From: Proteobacteria bacterium UBA664
GTDB taxonomy: Bacteria > Pseudomonadota > Gammaproteobacteria > UBA7966
DNA length: 8,593 bases
NCBI GenBank assembly: GCA_002299125.1
Contig: DBNU01000122.1
Span: 1 to 8,593 of the forward strand
Direction: 5' to 3'
Within the stretch, counting starts at the first letter, position 1. Each line of letters starts with the position of its first letter. A model generated the notes under the pieces. It saw only the letters and a list, made by a program, of their open reading frames with translations. It did not search any database and was not told the origin of the DNA. Made by a program: the position numbers and the translations under genes. This document shows, in pieces, positions 1-6,595 of the stretch.

Positions 1-113
1 TCGACGTCTGCTCCGCTTGCCACCCCTTCTACACGGGGCGCCAGAAGATCGTCGACACCGCCGGTCGGGTCGACAAATTCCGTCGCAAGTACGGACTCAG
101 AAAGGCCCAGTAG
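1..113 (+). CDS. rpmE: 50S ribosomal protein L31, C-terminal part (5' end outside window)
   Basis: This is the last 36 codons of ribosomal protein L31, a small protein of the large ribosomal subunit. The visible part begins DVCSACHPFYTGRQK and ends FRRKYGLRKAQ before a TAG stop at 111-113. The C-x-x-C-H-P-F-Y-T-G stretch is the signature of the zinc-binding form of L31, whose first cysteines would lie upstream of the window; the zinc-free paralogue lacks these cysteines. Base 3 starts the first complete codon. The M48 protease gene follows within a few bases on the same strand, so the two may share a transcript. The promoter is not visible. Confidence 0.95.
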   Translation, partial: DVCSACHPFYTGRQKIVDTAGRVDKFRRKYGLRKAQ

Positions 114-115
114 CC

Positions 116-1615
116 TTGGCATCCGGGTCGGCCGACATTCGGCCCGGCCCTGTTGCCGGGTTGCGCGGCGTGTTTGCGGCCTCGGCGGTCGGGTTGGCGC
201 TCGCCGGTTGCGCGACCAATCCCGTGACCGGGGACGCCGACTTCGTCCTGATGACGGAGGCTCAGGAGCTTGCCCTCGGTCGTCAGGCCGCGCAGGACCT
301 TGCCACCGTCTTCCGCCCTTACCCGAACGAGGAACTGCAGCGTTACGTGCAGGCCTTGGGCGAACGTCTGGCCGAGGCCTCGCACCGGCCGGGCCTCATC
401 TATCGGTTCACCGTAGTGGACAGCCCGGAGGTCAATGCCTTCGCCCTGCCCGGTGGCCATATCTACATCACCCGCGGCCTGCTGGCCTATCTGAACGGCG
501 AGGCCGAGCTCGCCGCCATCCTTGGTCACGAGATCGGCCACGTCACCGCCCGCCATGGCGTGCGTCAGGCCAGTGCCGCCCAGGCCGCACAGATCGGCAC
601 CACGCTCGGTGCCATCTTCTTCCCAGTCCTGCGCACCCAGGCCGTCGGTAGCCTGGTGAATGTCCTTGGCACTGCCCTGCTGCGGGGTTATGGCCGTGAG
701 ATGGAACTGGAGGCGGACCGGCTGGGTGCCATCTATCTCGACCGTGTCAGCAAGCCGCCCGGGGCGCTGCTGGACGTCCTGTCCTTGCTCGAGGACCACC
801 AGCGCTTCGAGGTCGCCAAGGCCGAGGCGGAGGGGCGTGAGGCGCGGACCTACCACGGCGTCTTCTCCACCCACCCTGCTTCCTACACGCGTCTGGCTGA
901 GGCGACACGCGTCGGCCATCAGCTCGGGGTGGACCTCAACCGCCGCGAGGACATGGCCTCCCGACGCGCCTTCCTGGAACGTCTTCAGGGAGTGACTTTC
1001 GGCGACTCCGCCGCGGAAGGCGTCCTTCGCAATGGTCATTTTCTGCATCAGGACATGGGGTTCGCCTTTACCGTCCCCGCTGGCTGGCGCCTCGACAACC
1101 GGCCGGACAGTGTCGTGCTGACGGCCCCCGGCGGGGCGGCCCTGCTGCAGATGGGGGCCGCGGATCTGACCCAGCGCATGAGTCCTCGGGATTTCATGCT
1201 GCGCGAGATGAGGCTCGGCTCCCTGAGCGCAGAGGGCGATATCTCGAGTCCCGATATCCCGGGGCACTCCGCGGTTGCCCGGATCGACCGCGAGCAGGTG
1301 AGGGTGAACGTGCTGCACCTCGACAACCGCGCGTTCTACTTCATTGGAGCCGTCCGTGACCCGGCACGCATCGCGGAAATGGACTCGCGCTTCCTCGAAA
1401 CCGCACGCAGCTTCCGTCGCCTCACCGAGGCTGAACGCGAGGATGCCGCCCCGCTGCGGGTCCGCCTGCGAGTCGCCGATCAGGGCACCACGATCGCAAG
1501 CCTTGCAGCGCAGAGTCCGCTCGGCCCCACTGCGGAGGCCCAGCTCCGGCTGCTCAACGATCTGTATCCGGACGGTGAACCCGAGCCCGGTCAGATCCTG
1601 AAGGTCGTGGAGTAG
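116..1615 (+). CDS. M48-family zinc metalloprotease lipoprotein with C-terminal LysM-like segment
   Basis: This is a predicted periplasmic zinc endopeptidase of the M48 family (BepA/LoiP-like), a group involved in outer-membrane protein quality control. From the TTG at 116 it is 499 residues. A hydrophobic stretch ends in the lipobox LAGC (Cys32, bases 209-211). Residue +2 is Ala, not Asp, which favours outer-membrane sorting. The zinc site HEIGH lies at residues 138-142 (bases 527-541), and the likely third ligand is Glu197 in ELEAD. A THPASYTRL segment typical of the family follows. The second half has a beta-rich region (FAFTVPAGWRLDN). The end (QGTTIASLAAQSPLG to PGQILKVVE) resembles LysM-like tails of related proteases; BepA has TPR repeats there instead. 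The start is uncertain. ATG 17 would overlap rpmE by 97 bases. TTG 116 has AAAGG at 101-105 upstream, and TTG 161 or GTG 170 would give a shorter signal peptide. Substrate unknown. Confidence 0.9.
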   Translation: MASGSADIRPGPVAGLRGVFAASAVGLALAGCATNPVTGDADFVLMTEAQELALGRQAAQDLATVFRPYPNEELQRYVQALGERLAEASHRPGLIYRFTVVDSPEVNAFALPGGHIYITRGLLAYLNGEAELAAILGHEIGHVTARHGVRQASAAQAAQIGTTLGAIFFPVLRTQAVGSLVNVLGTALLRGYGREMELEADRLGAIYLDRVSKPPGALLDVLSLLEDHQRFEVAKAEAEGREARTYHGVFSTHPASYTRLAEATRVGHQLGVDLNRREDMASRRAFLERLQGVTFGDSAAEGVLRNGHFLHQDMGFAFTVPAGWRLDNRPDSVVLTAPGGAALLQMGAADLTQRMSPRDFMLREMRLGSLSAEGDISSPDIPGHSAVARIDREQVRVNVLHLDNRAFYFIGAVRDPARIAEMDSRFLETARSFRRLTEAEREDAAPLRVRLRVADQGTTIASLAAQSPLGPTAEAQLRLLNDLYPDGEPEPGQILKVVE

Positions 1616-1751
1616 ACGCGCGCCCTTCCGCTTGCGTGGTGTGCCTGAGACCGTCCCGCCTGTTGCCCAGGACGCAGCACGATGGATGCGAGCGCGAGCA
1701 GCGTGGACACCCATCCGTAGGCGCGCGCCTGCCCGGCGCCGATTGACGCGC

Positions 1752-1791
1752 CTGTCACGGGCCTGTCATCTGGCTGTAACGCGGCTGTCAT
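1752..1791 (+). promoter_or_regulatory. Tandem Pho-box-like operator (four 7-mer repeats, 11-base period)
   Basis: Four direct repeats are present: CTGTCAC (1752-1758), CTGTCAT (1763-1769), CTGTAAC (1774-1780) and CTGTCAT (1785-1791). Each is separated by exactly 4 bases. The E. coli Pho box is two CTGTCAY half-sites with 4 bases between them, bound head to tail by PhoB, so this reads as two adjacent Pho boxes. The spacers are GC-rich (GGGC, CTGG, GCGG) instead of AT-rich, perhaps because of the genome's composition. The orientation predicts rightward transcription starting near 1812. Another OmpR-family regulator with 11-base repeats is an alternative. Confidence 0.7.
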
Positions 1792-1851
1792 GAACCCGAC
1801 ACATTTCCGAGGTTCCCCACGTAAGCCCTTGGGATTCCATGCCCGCCGAAG

Positions 1852-1886
1852 TCATCCACAAAGGCTGTGGATAACTCTGTGCAGAA
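1852..1886. promoter_or_regulatory. DnaA-box cluster with inverted pair
   Basis: TGTGGATAA at 1866-1874 is the exact reverse complement of the consensus DnaA box TTATCCACA. TCATCCACA at 1852-1860 differs from the consensus at one position and faces it, giving ATCCACA/TGTGGAT arms around the 5-base centre AAGGC. A third 9-mer, TGTGCAGAA (1878-1886), is one mismatch from the degenerate box TTWTNCACA in reverse. There is no dnaA gene, and no strongly AT-rich unwinding element is obvious, so this is not shown to be an origin. It could titrate DnaA or act on nearby transcription. As RNA the inverted pair would also form a 7-pair hairpin. Confidence 0.6.
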
Positions 1887-2131
1887 AGGTCCGCCAAGCA
1901 GCGCAAGTGCGCGTTTTCCTGAGCCCCCTGTTCTGCCGTTCACCGCTTCGCCACGCGATCTAACGCATTGATTTTCGATGATTTCACAAGCATCGGTCTG
2001 AGGGCTTCCCGACGCCCTCGTGACCGCCTGAAAGGCTTGCCCCGACTGTGTACAACCCTCGTCTCGCGCATCCTGTCAAGCCCCACGACACTGGTTCCCG
2101 GCGAGAAACCCGGCCGCGTGTTCGACAAGAG

Positions 2132-2803
2132 TCAGTCGTTCGCCACTGTGGGGCGACGTGCCTCCTCCTCCAAGGTTCTGTCCAGGATCCAGCGACGCGC
2201 TTCTGGAACTCCGTCTCGAGAATGGCTGGAGAAAAGCTGGACGCTGAGGCTGTGTCCTTGTTCGTCGCACCATGCACTTACGGCAGCAAGCGTCTTCTGT
2301 TGGTTCCCACGAGCAAGCTTGTCCGCCTTGGTAAGCAGGATGCGCAGACGCAGACCGCCGAACACGCACCACGAGATGAAATCGATATCGCTTTCCTGCA
2401 AGGGGTGACGGATATCCATTGCGAGCAGGACACCGCATAGCGATGCGCGCTCGGCCAGGTAGCGGGGCAGTGTGCGCGCCCAGTGCTCTCGCAGTTGGGG
2501 GCTGACCTTCGCGTAGCCGTAGCCTGGCAAGTCCACCAGGCGGTGTTCGCCGCCGAGCGAGAAGACATTGATTTGCTGCGTTCGACCGGGGGTCTTCGAG
2601 GTGCGGGCGAGCCGGCGGATCTGGAAAAGCGTATTGATGGCCGTGGACTTCCCCGCGTTGGAGCGACCGGCGATGGCCACCTCACGGCCTTGATCCGGTG
2701 GAAGTTGGTCGAGGCGATGGGCACCGAGCACGAAGGCCGGCTGGACGACGAGGCCGTCGGGCGCGCGACCCTGCGGCCGCTCAACTGGCAAGTCACTTGG
2801 CAT
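2132..2803 (-). CDS. engB: Ribosome biogenesis GTP-binding protein EngB/YsxC (YihA)
   Basis: This is a 223-residue cytoplasmic GTPase of the TRAFAC class, needed for assembly of the 50S ribosomal subunit in bacteria where it has been studied. All GTPase motifs are visible: G1 GRSNAGKS (46-53), G2 TPGRTQ (71-76), G3 DLPGYG (91-96), G4 TKAD (158-161) and a G5-like SS in FSSHSRDG near the C-terminus. The length is close to the E. coli protein (about 210). The ATG at 2801-2803 is preceded on the minus strand by GGAG with an 8-base spacing, which supports this start. It is divergent from cytochrome c4, with only 68 bases between the starts. In E. coli and Pseudomonas polA lies beyond its 3' end; here the rpmE/M48 pair occupies that side. 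No clear terminator was seen just after its stop. Confidence 0.96.
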   Translation of the reverse strand: MPSDLPVERPQGRAPDGLVVQPAFVLGAHRLDQLPPDQGREVAIAGRSNAGKSTAINTLFQIRRLARTSKTPGRTQQINVFSLGGEHRLVDLPGYGYAKVSPQLREHWARTLPRYLAERASLCGVLLAMDIRHPLQESDIDFISWCVFGGLRLRILLTKADKLARGNQQKTLAAVSAWCDEQGHSLSVQLFSSHSRDGVPEARRWILDRTLEEEARRPTVAND

Positions 2804-2813
2804 GGTGTATTCT
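2785..2813 (+). promoter_or_regulatory. Candidate sigma-70 promoter for cytochrome c4
   Basis: CTGGCA (2785-2790) and TATTCT (2808-2813) match the -35 and -10 consensus at four of six positions each, with a 17-base spacing. Transcription would begin near 2820, about 50 bases before the cytochrome start. The -35 would lie within the first codons of the divergent engB. The match is moderate and rests on eye inspection only. Confidence 0.35.
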
Positions 2814-2871
2814 CCGGGCGCGCCGGATGGCGTCGGCGCGCTCTCAATCCATTGGTCAAAAGGCGTCCAGC

Positions 2872-3483
2872 ATGCTGAAGTTGCTCCGAGGTTTCACCCT
2901 CTCCCTGACCCTGGTCGGCGGCCAGCCTGCCATCGCGACCGACGGCGACATCGAGGCGGGGCGCACCAAGTCCGCTACCTGTTCGGCCTGTCACGGTGCC
3001 GATGGAAACAGTGTCAACGCCGAGTGGCCCAAGCTCGCCGGACAGAACGCCAAGTACGTGGCCCGCCAGTTGGCCAATTTCAAGGAGGGTCATCGCAAGA
3101 ACGCCCTCATGAGTCCCATGGCCACCGCGCTCACGGAGCAGGACATGGCCGATCTCGGAGCCTACTACGCCAACCAGACGCCAACCATTGGTCAGGCCGA
3201 CCCGGCGCTCGCGGAGCTTGGGGAACGCATCTACCGGGGCGGCAACGCGGATTCCGGTGTGCCGGCCTGCATGGCCTGCCACGCACCAGACGGTGTGGGC
3301 AATCCCGGTGCGGGTTACCCTGCGCTGCGTGGACAGCATGCGACCTACACGGCCAAGCAACTCAACGATTACCGCGAAGAAGCCCGACTCGGGCCTGGCT
3401 CCGAACTCATGAAGACCATCTCGCTGCGTCTGACGCCCCGCGAGATCGAAGCCGTCTCAAACTACATTCAGGGCCTGCACTAA
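2872..3483 (+). CDS. Di-haem cytochrome c4
   Basis: This is a 203-residue periplasmic cytochrome c4 precursor, an electron carrier that in other proteobacteria passes electrons from the bc1 complex to terminal oxidases such as cbb3. A signal peptide (MLKLLRGFTLSLTL, likely cleaved near AIA-TD at residues 20-24) precedes two similar c-type domains. The first haem site is CSACH (37-41) and the second CMACH (133-137). Likely axial methionines are Met80 or Met83 for haem 1 and Met180 for haem 2. The paired architecture and the match in length fit cytochrome c4. The ATG at 2872 has AAAAGG 8 bases upstream. The longer open frame extending back to 2698 lies antisense to engB and lacks a signal peptide at its start. 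A candidate promoter sits at 2785-2813. The protein is exported unfolded and receives haem through the Ccm system. Confidence 0.95.
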   Translation: MLKLLRGFTLSLTLVGGQPAIATDGDIEAGRTKSATCSACHGADGNSVNAEWPKLAGQNAKYVARQLANFKEGHRKNALMSPMATALTEQDMADLGAYYANQTPTIGQADPALAELGERIYRGGNADSGVPACMACHAPDGVGNPGAGYPALRGQHATYTAKQLNDYREEARLGPGSELMKTISLRLTPREIEAVSNYIQGLH

Positions 3484-3557
3484 GGGGTTTGCGGTCCGCA
3501 TGCGGTCAGCAGGGGCTGGTATCCGCGGTCGGACGCATTCCCGGGATCCCCGCGGCT

Positions 3558-3650
3558 GATTACCGATTTGGGCCGTGCACCCTTCGGAACCGGCGGCTTG
3601 GATCCCGGTCGGTGGCGCACTGTGGTCGGCTTGCGGCGGTAATCCGAAGG
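3558..3650 (+). repeat. Competing stem-loop arms upstream of dsbA
   Basis: The segment 3637-3650 can pair in two exclusive ways. GATTACCG (3558-3565) is the exact complement of CGGTAATC (3637-3644). CCTTCGGA plus ACCG (3581-3592) is complementary to CGGT plus TCCGAAGG (3637-3640, 3643-3650), a 12-pair stem with a two-base AA bulge and a loop of about 44 bases. The region lies in the 253-base spacer between cytochrome c4 and dsbA, which also has the palindrome CCGCATGCGG near 3500. No T run follows. A role in dsbA leader control is only a guess. Confidence 0.35.
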
Positions 3651-3736
3651 CTGGCCTGGCGAACTCGCGCACCCGTCGACCATCTACCTCGGCACGCAAC
3701 TGCCCGCGCCCTTCAACGAACCCAGGATCTGACCTC

Positions 3737-4387
3737 ATGAACATCCATCGCAGGCTGGTCGTCCTTGCCGGACTCTCATTGGGCCTCATCGGCATGACCC
3801 CGCTGCTGGTCCAGGCCGAACCTTTCATGGTTGGCCAGCACTACGAGGAGATCTCCCCGGCAGTGCCGACCGAAGGGGATGGCATCGAGGTCGTTGAATT
3901 GTTCTTCTACGGGTGCAGTCACTGCGCCGCCTTCGAAGAGCCGCTGAATGCCTGGGCAGCCAAGCAGCCGGCAGATGTCGAGCTTCGCCGCCTGCCCGCG
4001 GCCCTCAACGAGGTGTGGGCGGCAGCGGCACGGGCCTTCTACGTGGCCGAATTCCTCGGTGTCAGCGCCAAGGCACACCCGGCCCTGTTCGCTGCCTTCC
4101 ACCGTGAGAAGCGACGCCTGCGCAACGCAGAGGATTTCCGCCCGGTGTTCGAGGCGATTGGCGTGTCCGCGGCAGATTTCGACGGGGCCCTCGCGTCCTT
4201 CGCCATGGAGGGCAAGATCAGGCAAGCGGCTGAGGCCGCCCGCGCCTACGGCATCACGGGTGTCCCGGCCATGATCGTGGCCGGCAAGTACCGCACCTCG
4301 GCGACCCAGGCCGGCTCTCAGGAAGACATGCTCCGCGTGGTGGACATGCTCATCGAGCGAGAGCGCGCTCTGCGCCAGGGTCAATAG
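3737..4387 (+). CDS. dsbA: Thiol:disulfide interchange protein DsbA with CSHC active site
   Basis: This is a 216-residue precursor of the periplasmic dithiol oxidase that introduces disulfides into exported proteins and is re-oxidised by DsbB. The signal peptide MNIHRRLVVLAGLSLGLIG to VQA precedes mature EPFMVGQHYE. The thioredoxin-fold start is FFYGCSHC, with the catalytic pair Cys60 and Cys63. The cis-proline loop is GVPA (Val176, Pro177). The helical insertion between these is consistent with DsbA. The usual dipeptide is Pro-His (CPHC); here it is Ser-His, which is unusual and could change redox potential. The chosen ATG has AGGA 9 bases upstream and gives a proper signal peptide, unlike the open frame back to 3575. 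It lies downstream of cytochrome c4 on the same strand, as in Pseudomonas, and is followed by a strong hairpin. Confidence 0.94.
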   Translation: MNIHRRLVVLAGLSLGLIGMTPLLVQAEPFMVGQHYEEISPAVPTEGDGIEVVELFFYGCSHCAAFEEPLNAWAAKQPADVELRRLPAALNEVWAAAARAFYVAEFLGVSAKAHPALFAAFHREKRRLRNAEDFRPVFEAIGVSAADFDGALASFAMEGKIRQAAEAARAYGITGVPAMIVAGKYRTSATQAGSQEDMLRVVDMLIERERALRQGQ

Positions 4388-4689
4388 CCCAAGACCGGGC
4401 GTCGTCGGGACGCCCGGCCGTCTCCGTCAAGGCGCGCCTGGCGCCTCACGAGTGATGCCGTCCTGCCGAGCCAAGGGCGGTGTTCAGCTGCGCGATTGAC
4501 GCGGCTCAAGCCCACCCGCATCCCGGACGCTACTTCCCACGAAGGCGCCGACGCCGCTGGATGATCCAGTCGCGGCTGCGGGCAATCGCAAGTTTTCTCC
4601 ATGACACCGCGGATGCAGGGGCAACCGGGGTCGGCCACGGGCCACTCCGTATGTCGGTACTCGCACCAAGACACAGGTCAGAGCGCGCC
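4388..4689. other. 302-base gap between dsbA and the GGDEF gene
   Basis: Apart from the two hairpins after dsbA (4395-4446), no gene was recognised. The GGDEF reading frame stays open back to about 4480, with ATGs at 4561 and 4651, but the extra residues are arginine-rich and low in family character, so they are taken as non-coding. In Pseudomonas a nuclease/phosphatase-family gene sits between dsbA and dgcH; I see no remnant of it here. No clear promoter was found. Confidence 0.4.
4395..4417 (+). terminator. Hairpin terminator candidate after dsbA
   Basis: CCGGGCGTC (4395-4403) and GACGCCCGG (4409-4417) form a perfect 9-pair, GC-rich stem with a 5-base loop, starting 8 bases after the dsbA stop. 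No run of T follows (the next bases are CCGTCTCC), so it is an imperfect intrinsic terminator or a 3'-end protecting structure. A second, smaller stem, AGGCGC/GCGCCT, follows at 4430-4446. Confidence 0.5.
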
Positions 4690-6447
4690 ATGAGCACTCC
4701 TCTTGCCCACCCGAATGAGGTCGACTGGAAGGAGCGCTATTTCCGCGCGCTCTTTGAACTGGACGAGAAGGATCGACAGACGGGTGAACGCGTGGCGGCG
4801 CTGGCCCGCCCCCTGTCCCATCTGATGGCGGCCCTGCGGCTCGCCCTGCCGCAGCATGCGGGCCGGATCGTGGAGTTGCAGACTGCACTCGACTCCGCGA
4901 ACGCCGATGCGGTCGTGAGCGAACCCGCACTGGGTTTGGTGGGCGCGCTCGAAGCGACCCCGGTGGCACCGATCACGCCGTTGCAGAGGACCGATCCCCT
5001 CGTAGATGCGTTGCTGAGGGCTCTGCCCGAGGCCCGGGTCGAGATTGACGCACTGCTGGATCGGGCTCCCGGCACGGATGCCACGGCTGGCGAATCCCGC
5101 GTGTGGATAGAGACACTGCATAAGTGTCTTGCCCGCCAACTCCGCGCAGAGGCCTCGCGCAATGAAGCGGAAGCCCCGGACTTCGAGGGCGACCCACTGC
5201 GTCGCCTGCTGGCCAATCTGAGCACCGTGCCCTCCCTGGAGGAGCAGATCGGCAAGGTGCGCCAGATCCTCGAACTGGGTGCCGAACGCTTGGAGGTACT
5301 GCGCGAGGTGGACAATCTCGCAGCCCGTCTCAGCAATTTCGTGCTGAACGGCGCGGACATCCCGCTCGATAATCAGCGCGAGATGATGCTGGTCGCGCAG
5401 AATCTCGAAGGCCTCCTGAATCGCATCGATTTTCCCAGTGACCTCATGCAGCGGGTGCAATCCCTGCGCGTCCTGCTGGCCTCGACGGCAACCCACGGTG
5501 AGCTGCAGACAGCGGTGGGCCAGTTCGGTGAGCTGGTGCGCACCGCGATGCGCCTGTCACGCCGCGAGATCCAGGAGGCCGAGCGCTTCCTCAGCGAGGT
5601 GTTGCGGCGGCTGGAGACCATCCATGGTCATGTCGCGAGCGAGCGTGAATCCCATAGCCTGGGGCATCGCTACCGTACTGAGCTTGAGGCCGCCGTTGGG
5701 TCGAATGTCGTCCGGCTGCAGGAACAGTTGCAGCAGGAACCGAGCCTCGCCGATCTCAAGTCCACCATCGCGGAGACCCTGCACGGCATCAACAGCTCGG
5801 TCGGCCACTTCCTGGCGGTAGAGACCGAACGTGCCAATGCCGCCGAGCTCAAGATCGCGGATCTGCAGGAGCACATGGAGATCCTCGAGCGCGAAGCCGA
5901 GGCCCTGCGCACCTCCATGCAGCAAGAGCATCAGCGCGCCACTCGCGATGCCCTCACCGGGGTGCCGAATCGCTTGGCTTGGGAAGAACGCCTGCACTTC
6001 GAGTTCGAGCGCTGGCAGCGCTATGCGGCACCGCTCGCCCTGGTCGTGGTGGACGTGGACTTTTTCAAATCGATCAACGACCGCTTCGGGCATCAGACGG
6101 GAGATCGCGTGCTGCGTGCGGTCGCGACCCAGGTCGCGCGCAACGTACGCGAAACCGACTTCGTCGCCCGCTATGGTGGTGAGGAGTTCGTGGTCCTGCT
6201 GCCGAACACTGCCCTCGAAGCCGCCATACTCGTGGCCGACAAACTGCGGGCGCACGTTGCGGCCTGTCGTTTCCAGCATCGCGAAGATGCGGTGAACGTT
6301 ACCGTCTCCTGTGGGGTGGCGAGTTTCCGCGCCGGGGACACCACCGAAACGGTCTTTCAGCGTGCGGATGACGCCCTTTACCGGGCCAAGCACACCGGTC
6401 GGAACAATGTTCAGCAGGAGGTCGTCGCGGGAGAGGCGGTTGGCTGA
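4690..6447 (+). CDS. GGDEF-domain diguanylate cyclase (DgcH-like)
   Basis: This 585-residue cytoplasmic protein is predicted to condense two GTP into cyclic di-GMP. There is no signal peptide or membrane segment. Residues 1-400 are largely helical, beginning EVDWKERYFRALFELDEKD, with long heptad-like stretches just before the catalytic domain (about 365-415) that probably dimerise it. The GGDEF domain runs from DALTGVPNR (420) to about 580. DVDFFK (455-460) carries metal-binding acids, RETD (487-490) is the inhibitory I-site exactly five residues before GGEEF (496-500), and GHQTGD and a DDALYRAK motif are present. It therefore looks active and product-inhibited. The start ATG at 4690 is chosen because family similarity begins there; its ribosome site is weak (AGAG, 6 bases upstream). 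ATG 4651 is an alternative. A stem GAGCC/GGCTC overlaps the stop. The position after dsbA matches dgcH of Pseudomonas. Confidence 0.92.
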   Translation: MSTPLAHPNEVDWKERYFRALFELDEKDRQTGERVAALARPLSHLMAALRLALPQHAGRIVELQTALDSANADAVVSEPALGLVGALEATPVAPITPLQRTDPLVDALLRALPEARVEIDALLDRAPGTDATAGESRVWIETLHKCLARQLRAEASRNEAEAPDFEGDPLRRLLANLSTVPSLEEQIGKVRQILELGAERLEVLREVDNLAARLSNFVLNGADIPLDNQREMMLVAQNLEGLLNRIDFPSDLMQRVQSLRVLLASTATHGELQTAVGQFGELVRTAMRLSRREIQEAERFLSEVLRRLETIHGHVASERESHSLGHRYRTELEAAVGSNVVRLQEQLQQEPSLADLKSTIAETLHGINSSVGHFLAVETERANAAELKIADLQEHMEILEREAEALRTSMQQEHQRATRDALTGVPNRLAWEERLHFEFERWQRYAAPLALVVVDVDFFKSINDRFGHQTGDRVLRAVATQVARNVRETDFVARYGGEEFVVLLPNTALEAAILVADKLRAHVAACRFQHREDAVNVTVSCGVASFRAGDTTETVFQRADDALYRAKHTGRNNVQQEVVAGEAVG

Positions 6448-6595
6448 GCCGGGATCCGGGCTCGTGTGCAGGGGACTGCGGCGCTGTCGCCAACCGGATG
6501 CCGCAAATGCCATCGCCGAATCCTCGCCGTCCTCGCCTTCGCTCCTGAGTCAACCTGTCGCCTGAATCCCTACCTCCAGCTCCGCGGAGTGCCCG

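Larger units (their letters stand above)
1616..2131. other. 516-base convergent intergenic region with regulatory signals
   Basis: This gap lies between the 3' ends of the M48 gene (+) and engB (-). No convincing protein gene was found; the open frames that cross it run antisense into engB and look like chance. It holds the Pho-box-like repeats (1752-1791) and the DnaA-box cluster (1852-1886), both listed separately. A further DnaA-like 9-mer, TGTGTACAA, is at 2047-2055. Hairpins seen: GCGC/GCGC (1901-1912) followed by GTTTT, and a six-pair stem GAGGGC/GCCCTC (2000-2019) without a T run. A rightward transcript starting near 1812 and ending near 1917 would be about 105 nt. That is an inference: the -10 (CACATT at 1800-1805) is poor and the terminator is weak. 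An 11-codon open frame (1839-1874) lies within it. Confidence 0.6.

Noticed and set aside
29..1714. Minus-strand open frame of 561 codons across the M48 gene
   Set aside because: It is antisense to a clearly conserved protease, has no recognisable motif, and long antisense frames are expected in high-GC DNA.
1591..1791. Minus-strand 66-codon frame with a short hydrophobic stretch
   Set aside because: It overlaps the M48 3' end and the Pho box, and has no clear ribosome site or family resemblance.
1852..1990. Replication origin, given the DnaA boxes and the mildly AT-rich 1966-1990
   Set aside because: There are too few boxes, no dnaA, dnaN or gidA neighbours and no real AT-rich unwinding repeats; kept only as a DnaA-binding site.
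2000..2019. Stem GAGGGC/GCCCTC as an engB terminator
   Set aside because: It lies more than 110 bases past the engB stop and no T run follows it on either strand.
1968..2408. Plus-strand frame MIFDDFTS... starting in the gap and running through engB
   Set aside because: Three quarters lie antisense to engB; it starts with TTG without a ribosome site and has no domain signal.
2278..3360. Minus-strand 360-codon frame spanning engB and cytochrome c4
   Set aside because: It is out of frame with engB and antisense to the cytochrome; the composition is typical of a shadow frame.
5557..6513. Minus-strand 318-codon frame under the GGDEF domain
   Set aside because: It is antisense to conserved GGDEF motifs and resembles no known protein.
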